Source: Ornithodoros turicata
Taxonomy: Eukaryota; Arthropoda; Arachnida; Ixodida; Argasidae
NCBI RefSeq assembly: GCF_037126465.1
Contig: NC_088203.1
Coordinates: 83,638,668-83,702,667, forward strand
Direction of reading: 5' to 3'
Length of the DNA: 64,000 nt
The notes beneath the pieces are model-generated. The model had not been told where the DNA came from and did not search any database. It was given only the letters and a program-made list of their open reading frames with translations. Positions within the stretch are counted from its first letter, which is position 1, and each line of letters starts with the position of its first letter. This document shows, in pieces, positions 43,158 through 55,859 of the stretch. A program made the position numbers and the translations under genes.

Positions 43158-44295
43158 AAGTTGCAGAGCTACTTGTTAAAGGGTTGCTTCTGTTGCTTTT
43201 GTTATACATAGTCCAAAAGAGAAAAAGTTGGCCCTTTCGAATTATCGACGACGAATAAGGTTGTCGTTTACAAACCATTCAACTTCAGAATCTTAGTCTG
43301 TGATCTTCTGTCTATGATAACAAGATACAGATGCAATGCTGGAAGTTGGTATGCTTTAAATGTGTGTTGCAAGATCCCGCTCCTGCTAAAGCCACCATAG
43401 AAGCCAGCAGCATTTTTGAAACAAACAAAATATCTCTCCGTTTTTGTATCTTTTTGAGTACTTAAAAGCGAAGTGCTACCCATTTTATAGTGATACCTCC
43501 TGTACATGCTGTTGCGTATAAAACAAATTCGTCTTTACAGTGAACAACTTTGTTTCAGTTCGTACGGCAATTCGTAGGAGCTAATTACGACGAACTCTTT
43601 CGTTAACGTCATTAACAGAGTTTCAAGGTTAATATGTTGTGTTTCTATACATTTATTTTCAAATTTTCTGGAGTGCCAATATCCGACATTTCATACGATA
43701 TTTCAGGGTGACATTACACTCTTTGTATTCGAACTTTTGACGATTCTGAGGTTTTAAAACTGCGCAACTTTTAAGAAAGAGCGAAGGAAAAGTTATGGTC
43801 GGGAATACGCAATTGAATGTCCTGTGTATGCTTCCTTTTTAGGCTTGTGCTTTCGCCATGCAGGCAGCATAATATCTAACCATGAAAAGGAAGGGGGGAA
43901 AACATGGTTCTTTTAAAGCTACACTCGGCATGACACTGCGTGACAGTCTTCGCTTTGGTCTTCATTCTAGATGTTGGTTATCATACACCCGATCCTAGTT
44001 TTCCTATTCGTCGCAATCCGTTTCGCAGACAGCGAGAAAAACTGAAGAAAAACAATGCTGCATTGAACTCGGTTCTCTCGTAAGTAGGGACTTGAGAAGC
44101 AAGAGTATACTCTCCAGGAGAGAGCAAGCAGCGAATGCACGCAAAGATAAACAAACAAAAAAAGAAAAGAAAAAAAGAAGATCCAAAGCGTTATCGGAAT
44201 CTAACACACGGTCTGCAATTTTCCATGCACTTGCTCAAATTGATATCATAGGGCGACGAGAAAGTCAAGGGAGCGTAGCGATAGGAAGCTAATAT
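43158..44295. other. No gene seen
   Basis: AT-rich with short runs. Nothing recognised on either strand. Confidence 0.5.
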
Positions 44296-44448
44296 CCCAA
44301 GCAGCACAATGTACTGAAAGTCGAGTGCAATAGGGGTGGATGGGTAGGTGGAAGGCCTTGAACAGACTCGTGAAACTAATGAACACTGATAAGACACATA
44401 CCGTCCACCCCTATTGCACTCGACTTTCAGTACATTGTGCTGCTTGGG
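44296..44448. mobile_element. 153-bp MITE (CCCAAGCAGCAC family), copy 2
   Basis: Same length and TIRs as 24574-24726, with around ten substitutions. It is flanked by TAT on both sides (44293-44295 and 44449-44451), a possible target duplication. Confidence 0.92.
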
Positions 44449-44860
44449 TATGGGCATGCGATTTCATGCATTTCTGGAGTCCTTATTACGCACAACCTCA
44501 GACGTAACAACGTAGGGCACAAAGTGAGATTTTTAAAAACAGGGAATTGCGCGAAATAGAGCTTGCGAAGATCATCGTGAAAATAACCTGCTTAGGTCTC
44601 AAAACAGTCGCTTGGGAAGCTGGCGGTTCGCGGTAGAAACCGCGAAACAGTGTAACAGTTACAAGAACAAATACATAAATCGTGACTGTAACGGTACACA
44701 AGCGGGCCGGCCTTTGCCGTGAAAAAATATTTCAATTAAACTCTCCCATGCAATGTAATTATTTATAATTAAAATTTGCAGCCAGCACTTTCCCCTGCTA
44801 TGCTGTCAGTAGCTTCTGGGGTTCCTTTAGCCATAGGCTGGGTAAGCTCATGCTTACGGA
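44449..44860. other. No gene seen
   Basis: Nothing recognised. Confidence 0.5.
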
Positions 44861-45215
44861 CAGTGTGCTGGCCAGAAGTTTACCCAACGCGCGAGCGGTG
44901 TATTTCCTTCTCGGCGCGGACACCCAGCGCGGGCTCGTTCACTTCTTCAAGAGGGGTGGGCGAGTGCGCTGGTTGCGACACACCGCGATAGTTTCGGTAT
45001 GGCTTGAATGTGCTCACGAAGTGGTTTGGATTGGTGTCGCTACCGGCGCACTCCTTTCCTCCTATCTTTATTATTATAATTGGGTGTTTACGTCGCGAGA
45101 CAACTGAGTCCTCCTATCTGGACGAGTGAACGAGATCGCTTCCGCGCGCCGCTGGGGTGTCGCGCCGAGGACAAAATACAGCGCTCACGCGATCCGTAAA
45201 CGTTTCTCCGCACTG
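44861..45215. mobile_element. MITE related to the Tc1 element at 13941
   Basis: CAGTGTGCTGGCCAGAAGTT and CGCGCGAGCGGTGTATTT match the TIR of the longer element, and the right end GCGATCCGTAAACGTTTC then CGCACTG is its inverse. 355 bp; no transposase. Confidence 0.85.
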
Positions 45216-45593
45216 TACAAAGAGAGGGGAAAAATTCCGAATGTCGTCAAGGCGGAACAGCAAGTGAACATGCGGTAAATCATCTCTTTCAAGAACAATA
45301 GAAGGACGCGAAGGAGGAGGGGGGGGATGTCAGGAGTAGTAGAAATGAGGATTACAAGCCCAGTGATAGATATTAGTACCAAAAATATGCGTGCGCCACG
45401 CAATTCTGGTGCCCTAGAGAGCTTTCAACCACGTGGGTCAGAAAAGCAGCTTCCCTCGTTTGTGCCAGTCTGTGACGTCACGTCTTCTGCCCAATAGTGA
45501 GGCGTGTCGGTCGTTCTCGCTAGCAGACGATTTTAGGCAGCCAATAAAAAGTGCTCCGCTGACCTCACATCACCACACGCGAGGAGTAGCTGG

Positions 45594-46945
45594 TAGGGGT
45601 GGAACAATATTGATCTTCTCATCGATATTATCGATATTTTATGCATGCAATGTTATCGATACTTTTAAAATATCGATACTTATCGATGAAAATATCAATA
45701 TTCACATCGATTCAAATACCGATATTACATCGATATAGATATCGACACGCATATTGATAGAAATATCAGTAATTCGGCAGTTTCTGAGCGCAAACAGGAT
45801 TTGAAATGAAAGAACAGGTCAACAATGCCCTTATTTCCTGTAAAGATGTGATGTACGTTGGGGGAAAACTTTGTCTAGTTTCTAAAAGTTTATGGATTGT
45901 CCGAGGCTGCATTTCGTGCATTTCGTGAACAACGCACCGGAATGTGCAGAAAGAGCTCATCGAGCGCGCAACGTACACGGCAGTCGAAACCGAGGATTTT
46001 CTGTTGTTATAGCGTGACTGCGTCTCCGCGAAAACATACGCTTTTCGAAGAACAAAGGAGGAGGAGGAGGCAGGCAAGCTGGTGCGGATACGAAGAGGGC
46101 AACATCCTCTGCTCTCACCTAAATGATTGCACTACTTCTTCCCCAGTCTTTCTGACACAAAACCCTTGCTGAAATGTAGACACGCCTTATCATGAACCCT
46201 TCAGGAATCTGCTCTCATTGCCACCACAAAGCGCTGCCTGAGCAAGCCAAGTGTTCTGTCGGGTAACCTCCAACCTTTTCCCTTTGTTGTACTCGTCTTA
46301 TCCTTGCTCTCTTCTGTATTTTTATGTACACGTGTGCAGTAAATGTCTGTCTGCTGTTTTCTGAGCCTGTCTGTGTCGTGTCCTTCATCTCTTACAGTGC
46401 GTTATAAGTACAGTGCGTTGTATCCTATGCTTGTCCCCTTCTGTGTATGTTCACATGTGCAGTAAATGTCTGTCTGCAGTTTTTTGGGCCTGTCGGTGCC
46501 GTGTCCTTCGTCTCTGTGTAAATCTTTCATCAAGCTCAAGGACGTTGCCCTCTTCGGATACACTTCGAAGCCATCAAGCCAGAAAAGGACTTGGTGAGCT
46601 ATGAACTTGCATCCCTTATGTAATAATAACCAATATAATAATAAACCTACTATAACTGAGGACGTATCCTCATTGGCCCTCGTAATGCACGTTCTTCGTC
46701 GGCGTCTTCATCACGCGCCTCAGCAGTAATACGCATGGAAGATAATAAAACGAGTGCAACTTTTCTCTATCGTTCAAGTAATGGCGCGGCGACGGCTTTT
46801 CAAACATCGATATATCGATATTTCTTTTCTTTTTTTTAAGATACCGCTATATCGATATAAATATCGATAACTAATCGATTTTGTCTTATTTTTTACGATG
46901 TTGCTATTTATCAATACCGAAAGTTTCAGTATTTTTGCATCACTA
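45594..46945. mobile_element. hAT-type non-autonomous element with ATCGAT-rich ends
   Basis: Left end TAGGGGTGGAACAATATTGA and inverse of right end TAGTGATGCAAAAATACTGA are hAT-like TIRs. The 8-bp flanks GTAGCTGG (45586-45593) and GCAGCTGG (46946-46953) differ at one position. About 170 bp at the left and 120 bp at the right are filled with ATCGATA/TATCGAT words. The centre has a direct repeat (CAGTAAATGTCTGTCTGC at about 46338 and 46460) and no transposase. Confidence 0.85.
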
Positions 46946-46953
46946 GCAGCTGG

Positions 46954-48309
46954 GCGAGGTCGCCGTCGCTGCGCGTATTCTTGTGAACTAATTTTCTCAG
47001 CCAATTCGCGGTTCCCGAAGGAAATATTTTGCGCAACAGTTCCCCCAAGGCAGTTTGTTCGTAACACACGGTGAAAGAATATAGTATGTCCTAAGTGCCT
47101 CCCATTCGTCATTCGGCAAATGCAAGTTCACAAAGCGTTCTCTCAATGAACTTCAGCTAAGGTTAACCTAACGCGTTATAACATTATGTTTAAAGACCCA
47201 AAAATTGGGAAGTCAATGCTGTTTATCATGGGCGAAGTTTTACGTGACTTGCACGCACCTTTGTCAATGTTCAGTCACGCGAAATTGAATTTTCTGCACG
47301 TTCCCTAATACAACGGTGACAGCTGCCAAAAATATTACGAAAATCGTCCTTTGCAGGCGTGAACATTGTCAGTCGATCTTTATCCACACAACAGCCACAG
47401 CCACCAACCACTGCTGACGTTCAAAGGGACGGCACGGCATCATGAAGAAATGCTCCCAGGCCCCGACGGCTAAGCAGCCTTCGCCAACGGTTGGCCTATA
47501 GGTATTCGCTTACCTTGTTGATAATTAACTTCATTTCGTAATCTGTGCAACGTCATTGATTATGGTGATAAGTAATGGGCACTCTAACGCAAACTACATG
47601 GTATTCATCGGTACACAGAAACCTGGCGAAGGACTATGGTGTATTGAACAGGGGTCGCGCAAGTTCTGCATTCAGAAAGCCCGAGTGTCGTAGGACCTTC
47701 GCATCCTATAAGACGGAGTCCTACACGCGCCACGGACCTGTCGTGAGTCGGGCTACAACCGCGAGTCACTGCTGCGTATGCGGCTGCATTGTATAGTTCA
47801 AATCTCGAAGACCTTTACGATGAGTTCTTCTGAGACGACAAGAAACAAAATTGGCAGATATCTCCGAGAATCATCGTCTCAATTGTACCTCCAACGTTAT
47901 TACCGACTTCCGAGTACGACATTACGTAGGTTATGCGACAGTTTCGACCTGCGTCGACCTCGTATAATAAATGTCTCACACCGGTACGAAGGTGTGTTAC
48001 GAAGCGAGCACGATGAGCGGCTCTACCACTCTGCGTACCTTGTGAAGGAATGCATCATATGGCTGAGCAGGGGAAATAAAACCCAGATTTTCGAGCATAG
48101 AACTTTACTATTTACTAGTCTTTAATAGTACTCTTCCTCCGACAACAAGTTTCACTTTGTGATTGCATTCTCTCCTGGTTATAGCATCTACGTTTTAAAG
48201 AGGCTATGAACTCTAACAAGATAGCCCGGCGACTGTGTCGGCTCCAAACGGCGATTTTAACTTGTTGGCTGTTGCACTTTTTGCATGAATAAATCTGATG
48301 GGTTCGTAT
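46954..48309. other. No gene seen
   Basis: Several frames of 70-115 codons (for example 47778-48125) show no recognised domain or splice context. Confidence 0.45.
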
Positions 48310-48531
48310 CTTCACTACATATAGCACGCTGCTAGCCAACCATCATCCCCAATGACAACGTTCTCGCTCCTGATTTGTTGATGACGGGAGGCGGGGCCTG
48401 TTATGTACGGCATTGTGGCTACAAAATAGGATCTGCCTCCTGTTTTCAACAATTTGGGGACGAGAACATTGGCGTTCGGGATGATGGTTGGCTAGGATCG
48501 TGCTATATGATGAAGTTCGTTCTTAAGAGTG
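48310..48531. mobile_element. MITE (GAACTTCACCACATAGCACG family), copy 4
   Basis: TATAGCACGCTGCTAGCCAA and CATCATCCCCAATGACAACG on the left are mirrored by GGGATGATGGTTGGCTAGGA and CGTGCTATATGATGAAGTTC, then TTCTTAAGAGTG, on the right. Confidence 0.85.
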
Positions 48532-49942
48532 TAGAGCAGAACGTTATGTACACCTCCGCGTTGGCGTCTGATTGGGTGCTACAATTCTTCAAATGACGTA
48601 ATAATGGATAGAGGTATCTGGATGGCGCTACGTCTACTCGCCCGTATCCGGAAAAAGGTGCGTGTTTGTATTAACGCTGCACACGTTATGAAATAGAAGT
48701 ATTGGACAATAACTTTTAAATTGAATTACGAAGCGTAGAAGAATAATATTACACCTATTACACCCGTAACTAAATACCTGCAGATATGAGCTCTTACCTC
48801 CTTTGGAGTACACTCTTAGAGACAAGGGTGGCGCGGTTACACCCTTTAGGAGGTAATAGTTGTCGCATATGTTGTGCCTAAAAGGTTGCAAAGTTTTACC
48901 TGCTACTGCGAATGATAGAATTACCGCTTCTCATTCGGTCAGCGTGGAGGGGGGGGGGTACGCCTTTTTGTAGCAATCTGGATATATGATAATTGCTTTT
49001 ACCGCCTTTTTACATTCTTTATCAGACGCTAGGTTGACCTAGGTGGTAATTATAGAAGTTATTACCTTTTCACACCTTTTTATGTGTACTTACACGTAAC
49101 GCGTACTTACGCGTAACTTACGCGACTTACGTAACTTACGCGTACTTACACCATAGTGTAAGTACGATTCTCGGACTGTGAAATGCACGGCACGGCGAAC
49201 GGGGTATCTGTAATCCGAGGCCACACTTCTGCTTCGGCAACACAACATTGTGGCCCTTCGACGTCGTAGTGCATGGCATGCTTCTTCGCTACCCCTTCAG
49301 TACAATTCAACAAATACTTCTAGTTTCCGTTACGTAAAATCTGGCCGTTAGACACGCTTTGCGGCTGCTTGTGTAACTCGTATCGCCACAATTGCTTACG
49401 AAACGGCGTGTGTTTGTTTTACGCGTGCAAGGAAGGACGGCTATTATTGGCCAGACGAGCGTTCTTCATCATTCTCTGCGCTATCCATAACATAGTCTCG
49501 CACCCCGTGGCTCCCGAGACAAGACAAACCTCACGATGACAGGAAATATACACCGCTCTCCCCATCTTCAGATTGCGGTCACCTCTCTCCATTAGATTCT
49601 GTTCAGGAATGCGCGTCGCAAATTGTGACATCTTTGCGCTATTCACGAGATCGTTTGTAAAACAATCCCCAGCTCGCCCTACAAAGAACGGTGCGGTTTA
49701 ATTGTGGACTTCTAGTGAACATGTGCATAGTGGACTTCTGAACAGTGAATAGCGAACTTGAGAGTAGAGGACCTGGAAAGTAGTTTTGGGGGGTGGGGTG
49801 GGGTGATAATTTTTGTTAGGAGTAGCAGAACAAGTCGGGAGACGAGTTCAATTTCTCCTTGTTTTTTTTTTCTTACAAACAAACAAACAAACAAACGGTG
49901 CGGGGGAAAATGGTGCTACTTTCAACATTTGCTTCGTCATAT
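48532..49942. other. No gene seen; short GTACTTAC repeats
   Basis: From 49085 to 49155 the words ACGCGTACTTACGCG and CTTACGTAACTTACG repeat. An (AAAC)n run is at 49877-49897. Confidence 0.5.
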
Positions 49943-50612
49943 ACAGGGTGTCTTTTTTTTTTTAATTATTCGACACATATTTTCTTATTCAAAAAAACCT
50001 GTGAGAACAGGCTGTTGCCATTTTGGCAGGCGGGTTATGCGGCCAGACGGACATCCTGCAGGACAATGTATGCAACTACTGGACGACCAATTAGCTAAAA
50101 TTCATTAATTAACTTATTACTTAGATGTTTTGCGGTAAATTCGAGGCAGCAGAATTGGAGCCAATCATTATTCAAATCCATCGTTTTAATTAAACACCCT
50201 CAGAAGCGAACGTACCTTCAGATATAAATGGTCAAATTTCGCTATGCAAATGAGCCGAAACGCACTAAAAAAGTATACGCACTACTCCATCGCAGAAAGA
50301 GCGACACGCATATCCACGCGAGAGGGCCACGTGCTTTGGAGTGATGGAGCTGATTGACGTAGGAGCTAATCTGCTGCTCAGATAGACCGCTCTCCGACTC
50401 AGATAAGGCGAAGGTCGCGTCGTTTCTGCGCTAAAAAAAAGTGCGTAGTTCTGATTTCGGCTCATTTGCGTTCGCTTGTCAGGGTGTTTAATAAGAACGA
50501 TGGATTTCAATGAAAGATGGCTCCAATGCTGCTTTCTCGCATTTACCAGAAAACGTGTAATTAATGAGTTAATTCATTTTAGCTAATTAGGCGTCCAGTA
50601 GCTGCATACACT
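49943..50612. mobile_element. Fold-back element, ATACAGGGTGT family, copy 2 (right end lost)
   Basis: Starts ATACAGGGTGTC. ATGTATGCAACTACTGGACG and CCAATTAGCTAAAATTCATT on the left are mirrored near 50560-50612. The outer ~110 bp of the right arm are absent. An internal GTCAGGGTGTTTAAT / ATTAAACACCCTCAG pair marks a nested palindrome. Confidence 0.8.
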
Positions 50613-50935
50613 CAGCATGGGCGTTCCCAAGATTTTTTTCCAGGGTGGGGGGGGGGGGCAAAGTGCCTCCAGGGGGGGGGGACAAGTGTGCACCCCCTAC
50701 CACCTCTTTTTCTGGAGGCGGACATTGCGGACTGTGCGTGTGCTTAGAGGTTCCTATTATGACATCTGAGAATAATCATGACGACCTATGACTAAAGAGC
50801 GCACTTTTTCACAAGTGACCTTGGAGCTCGAAGGGGGGGCCACGGCCCCCTTGCCCCTCTCTCGGTACGTTCATTACACTGTTCTACCTGTCCACCCAAA
50901 TGTTCCGTACATGCACTTTTTTTTCCGACGTTTCA

Positions 50936-51046
50936 ACAATGAGGTTGGAACGACGTGGACAGGTGGAGAGAGGAAAGCACGAAGGATGGAAACAGGTGGG
51001 GGGTAGTATACGGCCTGGGCCGACTTCAGGGGGAACTGTGCGGGCA
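50936..51046 (-). mobile_element. Ruka-like SINE remnant
   Basis: GACGTGGACAGGTGGAGAGA and GGGCCGACTTCAGGGGGAAC match the SINE body; head and tail are missing. Confidence 0.75.
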
Positions 51047-52079
51047 TGATCCAATTATTTAAGAGCGCATAAATGTCTAAATGTTGCGAGGCAACATTGA
51101 CATACTTCTGTTGCCGTTTGACGGAGTCTAGGACATGAGTTAATCATCCATGCATATACAGGGGCCATACAATTTACCTTCTGGCGACAAAATAACCGGT
51201 GCTGGTAGTGATAAGGGAGTAAATTTCAGTATGAACGCCTTCGTGGTCAACAAATCAGCGAAAACAGGGATCTACGCAAGCGGTTGTGCTCATGCTCTGG
51301 CATATCCGCAAAGCACGCTTGTTTTGCAGGCAAAGCACGCTTTACAGCAGCCTCCTTGACATGTCCATCTTACCACCATGAACAGCTGCGTTATTCCTCT
51401 TGCTTCAGCGAGGGTTGCGCTTTAGTAATCTTGCCATGTATGCCATGTACTTCCACCTGTGTGGACAACTGCCATCCGCTAGTTTTACACAGTTCCAATA
51501 ACCTTTTTTTTCTTCTTCTTCTTGTGAGCCCCTCATTTCGAAAATTTCGCAAAAGTAATCACATTTCAGTAAAGGTTCATATTCTTAGGAACTACCTCAC
51601 TTATTTCCATGAGCTCCTTATTTTCTATTCTATTCCTGTTTTTTGCCTTATTTTTGCTATACTTGTAAGAGCTGATGTCCTTTCCGTGAATTAGCTAGAG
51701 ATCCGTGTTTTCGTACTTTGTCAGAATTAATTTTTTATTCTTTTCTTTTTTTGTCGAGCTGGGGGATACAAGTGCTGATCTCTCCCAGTTCCATATCGAA
51801 GATTGTTAGCGCGTTGGGCTTGGTACGTCCTACAATCCGTCATGTGGTATAGACCAACGCCACATAGACTAAATAAAGCCTGGCGTAGGCGCCGCGCCCC
51901 AAGACAAAGTCCACCCATCATAGTCATGCCTTCAGCAACCCTATAGTAAACAGTGGGTGAGTAGCAGATACACACATATTGAAACACGATAGCCACGGCC
52001 AGCAGTCTTTAGTCAGTTGCGCCAGAGGGGAGACAATTTTTTTTGTGTGTGTGTCGTTGTGTGTGTGTGTGTATGTGTA
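51047..52079. other. No gene seen
   Basis: A 136-codon plus-strand frame (51284-51694) is hydrophobic at its end but has no recognised domain. A (TG)n tract precedes 52080. Confidence 0.45.
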
Positions 52080-52876
52080 TACAGGGTGTTTTATTTTTTT
52101 AGCATTTACAGAATTTTTATAAAAAAGCTACGAGAGCAGTATAGATGTCGTTTTTGTGGTTGAGTTCTACGGCCAGGCGGGCATCCTCTGGAAGGGAGGA
52201 TGTAACTACAAGATGATTAATTACCTGACATCCACTCATTAACTCTTTAATTAGGGAATTTCGGGCAAAAGCGAGATAACAAAACGGGAGATAATCTTCG
52301 TTAAAATCCACTCTATCTTTTAAAAATCTAGAAAAGAGCGCGTGCCGTGATATATCCATCGCTGAATTTCGGCATGCAAATGAAACCAAAAAATCGAAAC
52401 CAAAAAAAGCGCGGCTGAGACGCGCTTCACCCTCGCCGTCGGAGGCTTATCTGAGCCGGAAAGCGGTTTATCTGGACAGCAGATCGGCACCTACTCCAAT
52501 CATCTCCATCGTTCCAAATCACCTGGCCATCGGACGTGAAATGAGCAGTGTACTCCCTGCGTTCCCGGTCACCGCGGTATTGGCGCATTTGCATATCAAA
52601 ATTCGGGGACGGATATTTTAACGCACGTGCGTGTTTCAGGATTTGTTAAACGTGAAATGGCTTGCCACTGGCATATTCTCTCAATCTGCTATCTCGCTTT
52701 TGCACGAAATCCCCTAACTAAAGCAAATTTTTAGGTAATTAGTCATCTTGTAGTTGCACACTTTCTACGACAGGTTGCCCGCCTGGCCGTGGAGCTCAAC
52801 GACAAAAACGACATCTATGCTGCTCTTATAGTCTTTCTTTTATAAAAATTCTGTAAGGACTAAAAAAAACCCTATG
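52080..52876. mobile_element. Fold-back element, ATACAGGGTGT family, copy 3 (both arms)
   Basis: The left arm (TACAGAATTTTTATAAAAAA, ATAGATGTCGTTTTTGTGGT, CGGCCAGGCGGGCATCC) is mirrored by the right arm (GGTTGCCCGCCTGGCCGTGG, ACGACATCTATGCTGCTC, ATTCTGTAAGGA). Arms are about 250-300 bp. Ends read ACAGGGTGTT and AACCCTATGT. Non-coding. Confidence 0.9.
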
Positions 52877-53937
52877 TATTCTATTGTATATTGCCCTATG
52901 TTTGTTTCTTCTTCATTTCATTTTTAAGCAACCAAAAAACGTGGAATTAAGGGAAGCTGAACAATTGTGAACAGCTTGAACAGCCCTAAGTGAGCTGGAG
53001 TAGCCAGCCCAATTGGGCAAACTTCTCCATAGTTTACTGTGTAATTTAACTTTTAATTTTGTGCAAATATCTATTTTGTTTTCTTTACACCAACCAAACA
53101 ACCAACGTGATTTTAGTTTGTTCCGCTTCCACTAAGGGTCATTTAGGGAAATTTTTACCGATATGACGTGGTTGCGAGGAAAATGAATACACTGCAATCG
53201 CCCCGTTGTTAACTAATTGCGGCATGGCGCGCCAACAAGCTATCGCTTCAAGCACGAGAACAAACAAAACTAAAAGCTGTCACAACAGGGCGCTTCGGAG
53301 AGGTCGAGAAAATAATCGATAGAGGGCGCGAATTAATGAACACCGGATGGGGGAACACTAACGGCAGCGGTTAATGCGGCATACGAGATAAATAAAAAAT
53401 AAATGAAAAATGGTGGGACGCGTCAATAGAACATGCTACGAATATCTGCGACGCGATATTAATATTTTGTAGGCAAGCCTGATGTCCACAAGTATGGCGG
53501 CAGCCATGAATCTGTGGGCTTAAAGGAGCAAGGAAGCAGTCTATGAGACGCCACTTTATTACGCGATTTTGCCATAATATTTTCGTCGCACAGTGTCTCG
53601 ACGCTGTGAAACGGACCATTTTCCTCAGAAGGCACAGCGCATGCGCGGCTCTCATTCTGGCTGAAAAGCAGCAGGAACCATTACTAAGCTAACGCTACTA
53701 CCAGTTTCCCGTTCCTGGAGTCCTTTCGTCAATGAGTGAGACTACGCTTCGGTTTCGGCATCAACAATGTAGTCAAAGGATCCAGGAAGGATAACGAAAA
53801 GCTTTAATGCGAAATGGCTGCACTCCACTCCACATGCGCAAGAAACTTCTTCTTCTTCGAAACAGTGGCGCATGGTACATTGGCATGCCATGGAATGGAA
53901 TGGCACGGCGCGCACTAGGGTCATGTTGCATACATCA
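52877..53937. other. No gene seen
   Basis: Nothing recognised on either strand. Confidence 0.5.
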
Positions 53938-54112
53938 AATGCACGTGGTCAGCGCGCTGGCTATGTCACATCGAGACTGGGAGGTATCCGGGTTCGAGTT
54001 CGGGCGCCGGCTGTGCTGTCTGGGGTTTTTCTTCAGGCGCTTTCAGACACATGTCGGCACAGTTTCCTGAGAAGTCGGCCCAGGACGCACATTCTCCCAG
54101 GGCGTCAGTCGT
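53938..54112 (+). mobile_element. SINE, partial, divergent head
   Basis: GAGACTGGGAGGTATCCGGG, GGGTTCGAGTTCGG (B box) and CGGCTGTGCTGTCTGGGG match the SINE from the B box on. The stretch before it, ACGTGGTCAGCGCGCTGG, is A-box-like but differs from the other copies. Confidence 0.75.
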
Positions 54113-54448
54113 GACGTTGCCCACCTCTGAGAGGCCGACAACGGCGAGCCCTTTCACCGGCACCACCGCCACGTCAAACGGACACTCAAACGTCGTACAG
54201 ACAGAAGCAGTAGAAACCGGGCTCAAAACCAAAGATGGATACTCAAAAAGGGAACGGACTCAGGACGCTTGAACCAAGCACACGAAAACGAAACGAAACA
54301 GAAAGGAAGAGGAACGGAAGGACTGCTGGAACCAGTGTAACTTTTTCTGCACTACAACGATCAGCGGAAGTCACCAGCGAACGGCGGGTACCGTTTTTTT
54401 TGTTTAAGTTCCCACTGGCATTTCCACACTCTGTTACTAAACTAATCC

Positions 54449-54677
54449 CAACACACCGGCTGTGCTGTCTGAGCTTTTCCCTGGGTTTTCCCACAGACAT
54501 TCTAGACGAATGCCAGCACAGTTCCCTCTGAAGTCTGCCCTGGACGCATACTAGCCCCCTGTCCGCCACTCCTTCCTGCTGCCGTGTCTCCATCTGTCCC
54601 CGTCTGTACGCCGCTCATACTACAGTTTGTTCGCTGCGCTAACGCGGAATTAAAGAAGAAGAAGAAGAAAAAAAAAA
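54449..54677 (+). mobile_element. Ruka-like SINE, 5'-truncated, with target duplication
   Basis: Starts inside the body (CACCGGCTGTGCTGTCTGAG), runs to GCTAACGCGGAATTAAAG and a GAA-rich tail. AAACTAATCC occurs on both sides (54439-54448 and 54678-54687), so the 5' truncation happened at insertion. Confidence 0.9.
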
Positions 54678-54687
54678 AAACTAATCC

Positions 54688-55200
54688 ACTCACGAGCTCT
54701 CTTATTGCTACTTCGAGAGTTACGAGGTTCAATTTACGATTTCCTTTTCCCTTTGGTAGATCACATCACGTTCGACAGTACGGTTTCCTCAAAATTATTT
54801 AATAGATCATTTTCAATGATTTTAAACGATGACAGTCCCCATTCACCATCTCAAAATAAAGCTGTTGTTGTTAAACGACCCCGTCTTTATCGTGCGTGTA
54901 GTCGCTGGGTAAACCTATTTCATCCGACATCGTAAAGGCCAAACTCCCAGCCTGGAAATGAGAAGCCGGTGTCAACGTCGTTCGCATCAGTGTTGAGGAC
55001 GAAATCATGATGTTATTTTTACGCGTACAACAATCAGATATGGTTGTACATCATGTGGATGAAAACAGTAGTTAGGGCAGCGATGCTGTTACTCCTGTCA
55101 CAGTTTTTTTTTCTTTTTTCTTTTTTCACAACTGCTCTTTATCTTCACAGTATTCTGCGCCTAATGTTTTTTGCTTTAGTATTTTAAGAGCGACATCCTC
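54688..55200. other. No gene seen
   Basis: AT-rich sequence with T-runs. Nothing recognised. Confidence 0.5.
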
Positions 55201-55530
55201 ATGGAAGATTCTAGTGGAACTAAAAAGCTAAACCACTGCTCACAGAGCCGAAGTACACTCCCGTGTTATCATGAGCATTCACACGGTGCGGAATATCGGG
55301 TGTGGCGCACAGCACATTTAGCAGGCGACACTGAGGAGATGACACTTAGCAGACGACACAGTCTTTACCTGTCGTCTGCTACGAAATACCTTGTGACTGC
55401 GTCGCAGGATGTACTCCACAGTTAGCAGTGTACGTGAAGACACGACGTGACAGCAGAAAGCTATGACGTTTTTCGTATCTTCCACTGGAGTATTCTTGGG
55501 AAAGTCGCTCGTGTGAGTACACTGTTAGTT
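55201..55530 (+). repeat. Dispersed repeat, copy 3 of 3 (AGACGACACC family)
   Basis: CTCACAGAGCCGAAGTACAC, TTAGCAGACGACACAGTC, GTCGTCTGCTACGAAATACC and GCAGAAAGCTATGACGTTTT match the copies at 7034 and 21481. Confidence 0.75.
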
Positions 55531-55694
55531 ATAGTTAACGACGGGGAGCAGTCACGAATTATTGTTATCATCAGTTACAGACGCTGCCTACAGCAGCTTA
55601 CTGAATCACAGGAAGTATAGGAATGACAAACAAAAACCAAATAGCCGCTCAATTTAATCGTATTTGCCCTTCATCTGTATTAGCATATAAAGAT

Positions 55695-55859
55695 AATAGT
55701 GGGTTTTACTATATCGTACGCTGCCGCTTTTGCGTACGTAAGGAATAGCGTGGGGGCTGCGCAATGCGCAAAGCTCTGTTTATGTCTAGCGCAGAAGCAC
55801 CAACGCTATCCCTTACGTACACAAAGGGGATAGCGTACGATATACTAAAACTTACTATT
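55695..55859. mobile_element. 165-bp MITE
   Basis: AATAGTGGGTTTTACTATAT then CGTACGCT and CGTACGTAAGGAATAGCGT on the left are mirrored by ACGCTATCCCTTACGTAC and AGCGTACGATATACTAAAAC then TTACTATT. Arms are about 55 bp. No second copy in the window. Confidence 0.88.

Noticed and set aside
54243..54593. 116-codon minus-strand frame
   Set aside because: Runs into a SINE body; composition explained by the repeat.
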